A DNA stretch of 64,000 nt, taken from positions 702,889 through 766,888 of the forward strand of contig NZ_KB233222.1 in NCBI RefSeq assembly GCF_000314855.2, written 5' to 3'. Source of the DNA: Providencia burhodogranariea DSM 19968. GTDB lineage: Bacteria > Pseudomonadota > Gammaproteobacteria > Enterobacterales > Enterobacteriaceae. A program made the position numbers and the translations under genes. Positions within the stretch are counted from its first letter, which is position 1; each line of letters begins with the position of its first letter. Below are positions 18,412-26,658 of this stretch, piece after piece. The notes beneath the pieces are model-generated. The model worked only from the letters and a program-made list of their open reading frames with translations. It did not search any database and was not told the origin of the DNA.

Positions 18412-18732
18412 TCAACGTTCGGTATTTTTAAACGATAATAAAAATAGATAAATTAACCCGATTGGCATTGCAAAAAACAGATAATAAATAGTATAGATAT
18501 CGATTTTTTGAGAGTTTATTAGCAAGTAAACCTTTGATGTAAAGGCTTTTCTTGTGAATGATAATGCTACAACTTTAATAATTATTTTTGAGTATGGATA
18601 AACAAGAGTGCTAATAATTAAAAATATTGAAATTAAAAAATATCGCTGTGTATGCTCATCTCGACATCGCCATAAACTAAGTAAATAACCAAAACTCCCA
18701 TAAGTTATGTTATCTAAGTAATGTTTTTTTAC
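18412..18732 (-). pseudogene. colicin E1-type immunity protein, start codon missing
   Basis: On the minus strand an uninterrupted frame of 106 codons encodes a small hydrophobic protein. It matches the colicin E1 immunity family in length (113 in ColE1) and in landmarks: TLVYPYSKIIIKVVALSF corresponds to ILCPYSKYAIEYIAFNF of ImmE1, and the C-terminus YLFFAMPIGLIYLFLLSFKN to [21 protein letters not shown]. Three membrane spans are likely. The frame opens with a stop then GTA-AAA-AAA-CAT-TAC, where ATG would be expected; no ATG, GTG or TTG lies in frame near the start. I therefore call it a recently inactivated gene, unless a rare start is used. No colicin or lysis gene is adjacent. Pore-forming colicin immunity proteins protect the inner membrane from that class of toxin. 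Confidence 0.65.
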
Positions 18733-19098
18733 TTATAATTAATTGCTGTCAAGATAGTTAATGTCATTAAGTAAGTGTAACTGTGTATTGCGATATATAT
18801 TATTCAATCCCCGAGGGTAAGTGAGATAATATAACAAGAGTTAGTCATTAATGGAGTATCCGGCTTGTTTAGCCGTGATGAGAGTAATGATGCTATGATG
18901 ATAGTAGATACTCGGAAAATATTTAGGGCTATATTTTATAAAATAACTTTATATTTATAATTTTATTATTTTCATTAATGATGGTTGGATTACACGTGAT
19001 TATATAGAGAAAAATAAAGAAATAACGAATAATATATTATCAATAGGTAAAAGCTATTTCATTAATCGGCTATATCAATATATATCTTTGGCTTATTA
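18733..19098. other. intergenic region, no gene seen
   Basis: About 365 bp of AT-rich DNA upstream of the Ccp promoter. There is no recognisable coding frame; a colicin activity gene is not present. Confidence 0.5.
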
Positions 19099-19112
19099 TT
19101 GATGAATATCAA
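19099..19112 (+). promoter_or_regulatory. FNR box upstream of ccp
   Basis: TTGATGAATATCAA is a perfect TTGAT-N4-ATCAA FNR site, 110 bp before the ccp start codon. E. coli ccp (yhjA) is known to be activated by FNR under oxygen limitation. The site also rules out a translation start at 19099. Confidence 0.85.
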
Positions 19113-19221
19113 TAACACCACCTCTTATTTTATCCATTATCAAGATATTGCACACGCAATAATGCCAATTAAAAATTTAAATTTATTAGATTTGACCGCA
19201 ATATTTCATAAGGATAGTGTA

Positions 19222-20625
19222 ATGAATAAAATTACTAGAATTACGGTCACTGCCATCACCCTAATTGTATTATGTTATTTAGGATTATCTGGTTATGTTT
19301 GGTACCACGATAGTCAACGAAGGCAAAAAAGTGACATTCAAACCTCAAAGGTAGCGGAAAATAACCAGATCCTCAGTTTTTTTAGTGAGAAGGGATGTGA
19401 TTATTGCCACTCTCCATCAACAGAATTACCCGCCTATGCCTCCTTTCCGATTGCCAAGCAATTGATGAATTATGATATTCAGCTTGGCTATAAATCATTT
19501 AATCTTGAGGCCGCTCGAGCAGCATTGATTGCTGGCGAACCTGTGCCACAAAGCGAATTAAATAAAATAGAATGGGTGATGCAAAACCAAACGATGCCTC
19601 CAACTCGTTATGTTGCCCTCCATTGGGCTGGTGGTGTTAGTGAAGAAGAGCGAATAAAAATACTCAATTGGATAGCTCAACAGCGTGAGCATTATTACGC
19701 AAGTTCTGATACTGCCGAGTCACATCGTAATGAGCCAGTTCAACCTATTCCTAAATCACTTCCGGTCGACACTAAAAAGGTTGCTTTAGGTTTTCGCCTG
19801 TACCATGACTCACGTTTATCGGGTGATAGCACTATATCGTGTGCGCATTGCCATGCATTGAATGCGGGTGGTGTTGATGGTAGAAAAACATCGATTGGTG
19901 TAGGAGGTGCAGTCGGGCCAATTAACGCACCTACAGTATTTAACTCAGTATTTAATGTCGAACAATTTTGGGATGGTCGAGCCCCAACGTTACAAAAACA
20001 AGCGGGAGGTCCGCCGCTAAATCCAATTGAAATGGCGTCTAAATCATGGGATGAGATCATTGAAAAATTGGATAAAGATACAATTCTAAAACAGGATTTT
20101 GATGTGGTGTATCCTGAAGGTTTTACTGGTGACACGATTACCGATGCTATAGCGGAGTTTGAAAAAACGCTCATTACACCAGATTCGCCGTTTGATAACT
20201 GGTTACGAGGTGATGAGAATGCATTAACCGTACAACAAAAGCATGGCTATCAATTATTTAAAGAAAATAAATGTGCAACTTGTCATGGTGGTGTAATTCT
20301 AGGAGGCCGTTCTTTTGAGCCATTAGGATTGAAAAAAGATTTCGATTTCGGTGAGTTGAGTCCAGCGGATATTGGACGTATGAACGTCACCTCAGAAGAG
20401 CGTGACAAATTACGTCAAAAAGTACCAGGCTTACGTAATATCGCATTAACTGCACCGTATTTTCATCGTGGTGATGTCGCAACGTTAGATGAAGCGGTTA
20501 AATTAATGCTTCGCTATCAAGTAGGCACTAAATTGCCGCAGAAGGATGTCGATGATATTGTTGCCTTCCTTGAAAGCTTGACTGGTGTGTATACACCATA
20601 TGTACAGAGCGCAGCAGTACAGTAA
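19222..20625 (+). CDS. ccp: tri-haem cytochrome c peroxidase
   Basis: Periplasmic, membrane-anchored quinol/cytochrome c peroxidase (E. coli YhjA/Ccp, 465 residues; here 467). It reduces H2O2 using electrons from the quinol pool and lets cells respire peroxide without oxygen. One N-terminal membrane helix (residues ~8-28) is followed by three haem c motifs: CDYCH at 59-63, CAHCH near 207 and CATCH near 351. The first belongs to the extra N-terminal haem domain that bacterial di-haem peroxidases lack. I choose ATG 19222, with AAGGA eight bases upstream, over the longer frame from 19099 whose beginning is the FNR box. Terminator at 20650. Expression under microaerobic or anaerobic conditions is expected. 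Confidence 0.95.
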   Translation: MNKITRITVTAITLIVLCYLGLSGYVWYHDSQRRQKSDIQTSKVAENNQILSFFSEKGCDYCHSPSTELPAYASFPIAKQLMNYDIQLGYKSFNLEAARAALIAGEPVPQSELNKIEWVMQNQTMPPTRYVALHWAGGVSEEERIKILNWIAQQREHYYASSDTAESHRNEPVQPIPKSLPVDTKKVALGFRLYHDSRLSGDSTISCAHCHALNAGGVDGRKTSIGVGGAVGPINAPTVFNSVFNVEQFWDGRAPTLQKQAGGPPLNPIEMASKSWDEIIEKLDKDTILKQDFDVVYPEGFTGDTITDAIAEFEKTLITPDSPFDNWLRGDENALTVQQKHGYQLFKENKCATCHGGVILGGRSFEPLGLKKDFDFGELSPADIGRMNVTSEERDKLRQKVPGLRNIALTAPYFHRGDVATLDEAVKLMLRYQVGTKLPQKDVDDIVAFLESLTGVYTPYVQSAAVQ

Positions 20626-20649
20626 AAATAAATAGTAAGATCAATAAAA

Positions 20650-20687
20650 AACAGTACCGTCGATAATAATCTCGGTGCTGTTTTTTT
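20650..20687 (+). terminator. Rho-independent terminator after ccp
   Basis: AACAGTACCG (20650-20659) pairs with CGGTGCTGTT with one G-U, followed by a run of T residues to 20687. Confidence 0.88.
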
Positions 20688-21216
20688 ATATGACCTGAAT
20701 AATTTTCTAGTTATAAAATTGATGAATAAATGTATAGAGAAATTATAAGTATTAAATCAGAAAGTAAATGTAAATTAATAATTTTAAATTATATTAAAAC
20801 AATGTAACACCAAAAAACCAACAGTGATTTATTTCAGGTTGCAACAGGTAATTAAATTCAATTAGATTTATTTCCATATGCTGATTGATTTTGATTTAAT
20901 AGGTTGGGCGTTTTAAAATCTTACTGTTTGTTTTAATAAGGTGAGTTATAGTAAATTTAAAATTAACTCGTTAAGTAATTATAAGCGGGGAGGGGATTAT
21001 TGTAAATGTCATGGTTTGGTTGAGTGGCTATATTTTTAAAATTAACTAATAAATAGTGATTTGTAAAATAAACAATAGAGTTCTACATTTAAAATAAACT
21101 CACAATTAATGATTTTAATAGGATATATGTCTAAGGTGATTTTATATCATTACTATTGGTTAGTGAAATTATAATCTAATTATATTTATTTTATACTGAT
21201 TAGTAAGGTGACGAAT
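20688..21216. other. AT-rich intergenic region
   Basis: About 530 bp upstream of the thiamine-diphosphate enzyme gene. I see no gene or clear operator, only AT-rich sequence. Confidence 0.5.
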
Positions 21217-22944
21217 ATGCTGGATAATCAAGAGGGCACTTCCGTAAAAACGGGATATCAATTTATGATTGATACCTTAAGTGATTGGGGAATAACGCAC
21301 TATGCTGGCGTAACCGGAGGAGGCGTTATTCATTTTTTAAAATATCTTCAAGCTTATAAGTTACTTGAATCATCTTGCCCTAATTTTATGACATTAGGAG
21401 AGTACAGCGCAGGTTTTGTTCCTCTCGGACATTTTTTGGCCAATGGTCAAATCAGTGCTGCGGTTGCCACAACTGGTGCGGCAACTAAGTTGATAGGATG
21501 TGGCTTAAGTGATGCTAAGTACCATGATATCCCAGCTGTTTTTATTGTCGCTCAGTCAGATTCTAGCGTATCTGGTCTTGCTCCTCTGCAAGATACTTCG
21601 GCACTTGGGAGTAATATGATAGAACAATTACGTTGTGAGCTACCGGATGGTATTTTTGTATTAGATAACCCAAACACATTGGCGGATCAACTCAATGAAG
21701 CACACCACCAATTGAATAACTCAAAACCCGTTGTCTTCGTTCTAGTACACAAAGCATTAAATACACAGATATCGCTTACTTCTATTAAAACAAATATTGT
21801 TGATAATTATCCTAACGATGTAACAGCTAAATTTATCACGGAATTTTGTCAGGCAGTTAAAGGCAAAAAAGTGGTTATTTTAGTTGGAGAAGAGATGTCA
21901 AGATCCCCGAATGCCAAAAGAATTACCTCACAATTAAGCACGTCACTTAAGGCAGCCACTATTTGGAGTATTAATGGTGCTAACGCAGTAGAACGACAAA
22001 ATACGTATGGATATGGTTATATTTCCTTTGGGGGAAATGATAAAGCAACCGAAATATATCAAGGAATTAACCATGACTGCGTTTTATTAGTACTCGGGGC
22101 TTGTCCAGACGAATATACTGTCAATCTTCGCCCATTTAACGCTTATCATACTTTTTATCTTAGTCAGATACCTGATGCTTATGGACAAATAAATCATAGC
22201 TATCGGCATGCGACTTGTGGTTATTACTCCCACTATCTTGGTTCGTTAAATACCTTACTATGTGTGCTTATATCTGCTGCAAATGAGTCTGACTTAGGCA
22301 TTATTTCTGGAATGCCAGCCCCGAACAATCTTAACAACCGTCGCTTGGCAAAGCATCAAAATGGTTTTGTCGATATGGTAAGTCTATATCAAAAATTGGA
22401 TCAAATTTGGGCAAAGGAATCAATTGCTTTTGATGACGTGTGTCTCGCGTATAAAGATCGCCAATATGTACTTCAACGGCCTAATAATCACATCTCTTTT
22501 TATTCATTATATCGTGGTTCTTCCATGGGAGGTGCTTTTGGGTTAGCTGTTGGTGCGAGGCTGGCGGAACCTGAAAAACCAATTTATTTCTTTACTGGTG
22601 ATGGTTGTTTTCGATTATTTTCTGGGTCTCTTGGGGAGGCTAGGGATCTTGGATTAGTGATGTTTTTACTAAACAATGCGAGCCTAGGAATCGTGAGCCA
22701 AGGTCTTCCTAATATCATCCCAAATTTACCTAATGAAAATAATCATACTAATATTGTGCCTCTGGATTATTGTGCTATCGCAAAAGCGAGTGGATGGGAC
22801 GCGGTAAAATTAGCTCCTGACCTTGATAATCTTGAAAAATTATTAACACGGCCATTCTGTATAGGTACTACTTCATTACTGATTGAAATCCCTGTTGATG
22901 CAAATCAAGTACTTGGAGAAAACCCTCGTATTAATAACCTTTAA
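21217..22944 (+). CDS. thiamine-diphosphate-dependent enzyme, substrate unknown
   Basis: A 575-residue protein with the three-domain layout of the pyruvate decarboxylase/acetolactate synthase superfamily. The N-terminal Pyr domain has the catalytic glutamate (Glu62 in LGEYSAGF). The PP domain has the ThDP/Mg motif GDGCFRLFSGSLGEARDLGLVMFLLNN from about residue 461. GVTGGGVIHFLKYL replaces the usual GxPG loop, and the middle domain is weakly conserved. The specificity (2-oxo-acid decarboxylase, carboligase, phosphono- or sulfopyruvate decarboxylase) cannot be decided. ATG 21217 is preferred to GTG 21208, because TAAGG is then well spaced. It is followed after 10 bases by a MEKHLA-domain gene, so the two form an operon. 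The class is firm; the reaction is open. Confidence 0.8.
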   Translation: MLDNQEGTSVKTGYQFMIDTLSDWGITHYAGVTGGGVIHFLKYLQAYKLLESSCPNFMTLGEYSAGFVPLGHFLANGQISAAVATTGAATKLIGCGLSDAKYHDIPAVFIVAQSDSSVSGLAPLQDTSALGSNMIEQLRCELPDGIFVLDNPNTLADQLNEAHHQLNNSKPVVFVLVHKALNTQISLTSIKTNIVDNYPNDVTAKFITEFCQAVKGKKVVILVGEEMSRSPNAKRITSQLSTSLKAATIWSINGANAVERQNTYGYGYISFGGNDKATEIYQGINHDCVLLVLGACPDEYTVNLRPFNAYHTFYLSQIPDAYGQINHSYRHATCGYYSHYLGSLNTLLCVLISAANESDLGIISGMPAPNNLNNRRLAKHQNGFVDMVSLYQKLDQIWAKESIAFDDVCLAYKDRQYVLQRPNNHISFYSLYRGSSMGGAFGLAVGARLAEPEKPIYFFTGDGCFRLFSGSLGEARDLGLVMFLLNNASLGIVSQGLPNIIPNLPNENNHTNIVPLDYCAIAKASGWDAVKLAPDLDNLEKLLTRPFCIGTTSLLIEIPVDANQVLGENPRINNL

Positions 22945-22954
22945 CGGAATCAAT

Positions 22955-23431
22955 ATGAAAATATTTCTAGAGCGTGATTTATTGAAAAAAATTGATATGT
23001 GTTTTATGCGATTAAATAATTCTCCGTTACCTGTACCCGATGACATTGATGATCGCTATTTGTGGCTACATGAGTGTGCTCCTTACGCCATTGTTGCTCA
23101 TGATGCGTTGCTCGACCCATATTTTATTTATGCCAATCAAACTGCACTGACATGTTTCAAATATTCTCGTGAAGAGTTTTTGCAGATGCGATCGCGATTT
23201 AGTGCAATTTACGGGGAGCGTGCGGAGCGCCAACGTTTACTTGATGATGTTCATCACAATGGCATTGTTTATGATTATTCTGGAATTAGAATAGATAAAA
23301 TGAAAATGCCTTTTACTATTTATGATGGCATCGTTTGGCAATTAACGGATGAGAGATATGGCTCACATGAAAATACATGGGGGCAGGCGGCGTGTTTTTA
23401 CTATCAATTGAATGATAAGGTCTCAGTTTAA
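22955..23431 (+). CDS. MEKHLA-domain protein
   Basis: A soluble protein of 158 residues of the MEKHLA family, a PAS-related fold named from plant HD-ZIP III proteins and also found as a single-domain protein in bacteria. Visible family features are APYAIVAHDALLDPYFIYANQTAL, FKYSREEFLQMRSRFSAI, then ERAERQRLLDDVHHNGIVYDYSGIRI, and the closing IYDGIVWQL and WGQAACF. PAS-like proteins usually bind small ligands. The role of stand-alone bacterial MEKHLA proteins is not known to me. ATG 22955 is chosen; the longer in-frame start at 22883 overlaps the upstream gene. Tight linkage to the ThDP enzyme suggests sensing, binding or processing of its substrate or product. Confidence 0.75.
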   Translation: MKIFLERDLLKKIDMCFMRLNNSPLPVPDDIDDRYLWLHECAPYAIVAHDALLDPYFIYANQTALTCFKYSREEFLQMRSRFSAIYGERAERQRLLDDVHHNGIVYDYSGIRIDKMKMPFTIYDGIVWQLTDERYGSHENTWGQAACFYYQLNDKVSV

Positions 23432-23464
23432 TACAACATAAAATAGCTTATGAAATGGTGAATC

Positions 23465-23508
23465 TGAAATTATCGTTACCTAGCATGGCGGCTCAACCGA
23501 TAATTTCA
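23465..23508. terminator. inverted repeat after the MEKHLA gene
   Basis: An 11-bp perfect inverted repeat (TGAAATTATCG and its complement) with a 22-base loop, 33 bp beyond the MEKHLA stop. There is no T-run, so it may be a weak terminator or an mRNA-stabilising hairpin. Confidence 0.4.
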
Positions 23509-23659
23509 TACTCAGACTTAATTGAGCGAAATAAAAACCGAATGAACCGATGTCATTAATATCTTTAATTTTACAGCACCGTTGCAAACGATTACTGAGC
23601 GATTTATCAACGAATATTTACCACTGATAGTTTTGGCAGGAATGGCGTAATAATTTTAG

Positions 23660-24009
23660 AAATTTTTGACCATCACGTGTGAGAGCCGATTTTTGTGACC
23701 AGATCAGGGGGGGAACTTTTCTAACCCCTTAGCTATTGTTCTAAACCCTAAGGGGAGTAGTTCATTGGATTATAATGGAAAGAATATTTTATCGACCAGC
23801 ATAGAAGGACTCGGCATTAATTTTTATGACGTGGCGGAGCGGTCCATTCGTTGGAAGTGAGCCAAAAACAGCGTATTGACCCTGAGCGCATCAATGACAC
23901 GGAATATCGAATGGATATCCAGGCTCAACTGGTCAGTGCGATTGAGCCCAGTGAATTAAAACTGGGAAAATTTACAGCTAGCGTCACCATCACGGTGACT
24001 TATGAATAA
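23660..24009 (+). pseudogene. fimbrial subunit/adhesin remnant
   Basis: Remains of a fimbrial pilin-domain protein. In frame from 23660 one reads FLTITCESRFL, a stop at 23696-23698, then PDQGGNFSNPLAIVLNPKGSS and IEGLGINFYDVAERSIRWK, and a stop at 23858-23860. The sequence resumes in another frame as MDIQAQLVSAIEPSELKLGKFTASVTITVTYE up to the TAA at 24007. The ending GKFTASVTITVTYE has the alternating hydrophobic donor-groove pattern and penultimate tyrosine of pilus subunits. So two in-frame stops plus a frameshift have destroyed the gene, and its N-terminal portion is absent. Seven G in a row at 23707-23713 may have been a slippage point. It may be the relic of a fimbrial operon once linked to MrpJ-type control. 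Confidence 0.65.
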
Positions 24010-24223
24010 CGAATAGGCGTATTAATTATGTTTAACCTCACACTTCATCCTCGTTTCTGCCAAGTTAGCGGCCACTTTTGTCGGACAATGAAAGGTAAAA
24101 TACGCCTATTAAGTCGTTCTATGTCAGTGGATTGTTGCTTCAGTAGTTTGATGCTTGTTAACTCGAATGTTCAAGCTAATTATGCTCCAATGATCCAAAA
24201 CCCAAGAGATGTATACAAAACGG

Positions 24224-24268
24224 AAATATCTTCCCAACTTTGAATGTATTCAGCTTAGGAAGATATTT
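24224..24268. terminator. bidirectional terminator-like hairpin
   Basis: AAATATCTTCC (24224-24234) pairs perfectly with GGAAGATATTT (24258-24268). It lies just after the 3' end of the SGNH hydrolase gene on the minus strand and faces the pseudogene from the left. Confidence 0.55.
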
Positions 24269-24287
24269 TAATAATAATTAGTCAGCT

Positions 24288-25052
24288 CTATCGACGAAAT
24301 TCTGTAACCGTATCCCAAGCGACTTGCTGTAATGCTTGCGCGGTTTTTTCTGACATATCACTATCGACGGGTAATGCACCGCCAACCGGAGAGTGGTCAT
24401 AAAGAGTGGCAAATAACACGCAAGCAGCTAAATAAGTTCCCGCTAAGGATGGATGCTTACCATCACTGTGATAAAGGTCAATCTCTGGATACGCTTTTAT
24501 TGAATTGGCAAATGCTAAGCCAATAGGGGCAACATATCCCCCAGTTTCACGTGCAATCTCTTGATAAGCCTTGGACAACTTTTCAGTTTGTTCTGGAGTA
24601 TCTTTATTTGCCCAAGTCATAAAGTAAATGACTTTTGAACCTTCTTTATGGGCCATATCTGCCATTTTTTTAGCAGCATCAGTAAAATCTTGGCGAGTTT
24701 TTTCTTTTGCAGAAATAGGCTCTATTGAATTACCTTGTAAAACAACTACATCCCATTTTTGTAAAGTATTTTGAAATGCTAAGTTAGGAACATGCCACCC
24801 TAAATGTCCACTTGAAATGGTGATACCGCGGTAGGAATATCCTTTAGCTTGATGAGGTAATAATGAACGAGTGAGATCACGGAGCCGTGTATTAATATTA
24901 TTGTTATAATGCATGTATGAATTACCGTAGAGAGCAACAACTTTATTTTCTCCATCTAATTTAGCATTTGGTTGCGGTGCAATTAAAGTTTCAGCCCAAG
25001 AATGGGTTATTGAAATTATCGCACATGTTATTAGTATAAATATTTTCTTCAT
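24288..25052 (-). CDS. exported SGNH/GDSL-type hydrolase
   Basis: A secreted esterase-like protein of 254 residues with a cleavable signal peptide (residues 1-20, ending SWA). SGNH blocks are visible: the nucleophile serine in YGNSYMHY (about residue 45, in place of GDSL), a second GNS in LQGNSIEP, and the Asp/His pair in DGKHPS near residue 198. Family members remove acyl or acetyl groups from sugars or lipids. The stop of the upstream porin gene lies 10 bases before its start, so it is transcribed with the porin. In that setting it may deacylate a substrate in the periplasm after porin entry. The exact substrate is unknown. Confidence 0.75.
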   Translation of the reverse strand: MKKIFILITCAIISITHSWAETLIAPQPNAKLDGENKVVALYGNSYMHYNNNINTRLRDLTRSLLPHQAKGYSYRGITISSGHLGWHVPNLAFQNTLQKWDVVVLQGNSIEPISAKEKTRQDFTDAAKKMADMAHKEGSKVIYFMTWANKDTPEQTEKLSKAYQEIARETGGYVAPIGLAFANSIKAYPEIDLYHSDGKHPSLAGTYLAACVLFATLYDHSPVGGALPVDSDMSEKTAQALQQVAWDTVTEFRR

Positions 25053-25062
25053 TTATCAATCC

Positions 25063-26109
25063 TCAGAAATCGTAACGTAAACCCAAAATCACGGCATCAT
25101 CATTAGTTTTAGCATTTTTATTGGCTAGTTCTTTATTGTAAGTTAACGATAAATAAGTTTTTTTCGCTAATGTTAATTGAGCTTCAGTTCTCCAACCTTC
25201 TTTTTCATAGATATCTTTACCATCTTCATCTAAGAAACTATAACCTGCTAAAAATTTAACTTTATCTATTTGATAGGATGCGACGGAATCAAAGCTAATA
25301 AAATCATTATCTGATTTTTTATCTCTCTCAATGGAAACTTTTCCAGCAGTTATAGCTAGAGATGCATTTTTGTAATCAAGCTGTATTCCTCCCATAATTT
25401 GTTGGTTTTTTTTACGGCCATCAGTAACCTTTTTCTTTGGATTGTCTTTGCGCTTAAACTCACTAGCAGCAATAGCAGGTGTAATTTTAAAGTCCCCTAC
25501 TGAAAACATTTTGCGATAGCTAATCATCATTGCATTGTCAAAGGCTTCATTATTACTATTACCATTGCCTGCAACATAAGCTACTTGTAGTTGATGTCCA
25601 TCATATTGAGCATTCCATTGAAGAGTCCCATCTTGGCGATTATATTGATAGGAGTCATCAATTGAACTTATTCCATAGTTATAAACATTAGGAGTGAAGT
25701 TTTTATATTTATCTGTCATTTTCATAACTTGATAAAGTGGGTTTTGAGTACGACCTGCAATTAATTCCCCGTAACGTGCATGCGACAAACCTAAATAAGC
25801 ATAACGAGCATCCAAATCTTTATCTTTGGTTTTATTATCATCTTTCTCTGTACGAACTTGCCATTCTAATTTACCAATAATTTTTGTTTCGTCGAGCAAT
25901 GATAAATCTCGTTCCATATATAAACCTAATCTACCACTGAATTGATTTCGTGAGTCATTTTCTGCAAATGAAGCATCACCATGCGCAAATTGATATTCTA
26001 AACGACCGTAAATATCTAGAAGAGTTTCTTTATCCTTATATATATTCATCGAATAAGCAGATGAACTTACGCACATTAATATATTTAATGATATTATTTT
26101 GGTTTTCAT
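25063..26109 (-). CDS. outer membrane porin (OmpC/OmpF-like family)
   Basis: A Gram-negative general porin of 348 residues with signal peptide (cleavage after AYS, near residue 20). The mature sequence opens KETLLDIYGRLEYQF, has the LGLSHARYGELIAGRTQNPLYQV segment typical of trimeric porins at strand 4, and ends YDF with the terminal Phe required by the BAM machine. The loops are Lys/Asp-rich. It is shorter and more divergent than OmpC or OmpF, which fits a dedicated channel for an anionic or sugar-acid substrate. It heads the two-gene unit with the SGNH hydrolase and is divergent from the lyase gene at 26659. Family firm; selectivity inferred. Confidence 0.82.
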   Translation of the reverse strand: MKTKIISLNILMCVSSSAYSMNIYKDKETLLDIYGRLEYQFAHGDASFAENDSRNQFSGRLGLYMERDLSLLDETKIIGKLEWQVRTEKDDNKTKDKDLDARYAYLGLSHARYGELIAGRTQNPLYQVMKMTDKYKNFTPNVYNYGISSIDDSYQYNRQDGTLQWNAQYDGHQLQVAYVAGNGNSNNEAFDNAMMISYRKMFSVGDFKITPAIAASEFKRKDNPKKKVTDGRKKNQQIMGGIQLDYKNASLAITAGKVSIERDKKSDNDFISFDSVASYQIDKVKFLAGYSFLDEDGKDIYEKEGWRTEAQLTLAKKTYLSLTYNKELANKNAKTNDDAVILGLRYDF

Positions 26110-26658
26110 GTTTGCCTTATGTGTAATAAAAGTAGGTAGATTATTTTTTTAAAATTTAATTTTTTAATTAGTGAGTTTTTGAAAAAATATTATTAGTAAC
26201 TGTTCTTATGAAAAGATACGGGAATAATAAATTCCCAATCTAAATAGTGATGTCAAACACAAAATAACATGAAATATAAATTTTTATTTTATATGATTAT
26301 CAATCATTAAATTTGTGCGGGGGGGCTTTGCTAATTAAATAATTAATTATGTTAATTGCATCACTATTTTGGAAAAAAACGTATGGTTAGCAAAGGGAAA
26401 CTCATATTCTCATATGCATATAAGGTTAGTTAATTCAGTATGCCTCGCATGCAAAATAAATATATTTAGTGATAAGTAATGTCACTAGTTGAGCTGAATA
26501 TAAGAATGTTTCATGTAATTTATGAGCAATACAACATTTAGTGATGGTTAGAAATAGGGAATACAGACAGTACTGAGCTTTTGGCATTTTTTAAATAAAT
26601 TGATGAGCTTGGAATTTGTGTATTGATGATTGCCTATCCATATATACAGGAGCAGATA
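26110..26658. other. divergent promoter region, porin and lyase
   Basis: About 550 bp of AT-rich DNA between the divergent porin and lyase genes. A run of seven G is at 26320-26326. I do not find a convincing copy of the putative RpiR-type operator seen at 29115. Confidence 0.45.

Noticed and set aside
19099-19221. 41-residue N-terminal extension of Ccp
   Set aside because: It would start inside a perfect FNR box and precede a normal signal anchor. The ATG at 19222 has the ribosome binding site.
24028-24243. 71-codon plus-strand frame after the fimbrial pseudogene
   Set aside because: No ribosome binding site, no family resemblance, and its end overlaps a terminator-like hairpin. Probably chance or worn fimbrial DNA.
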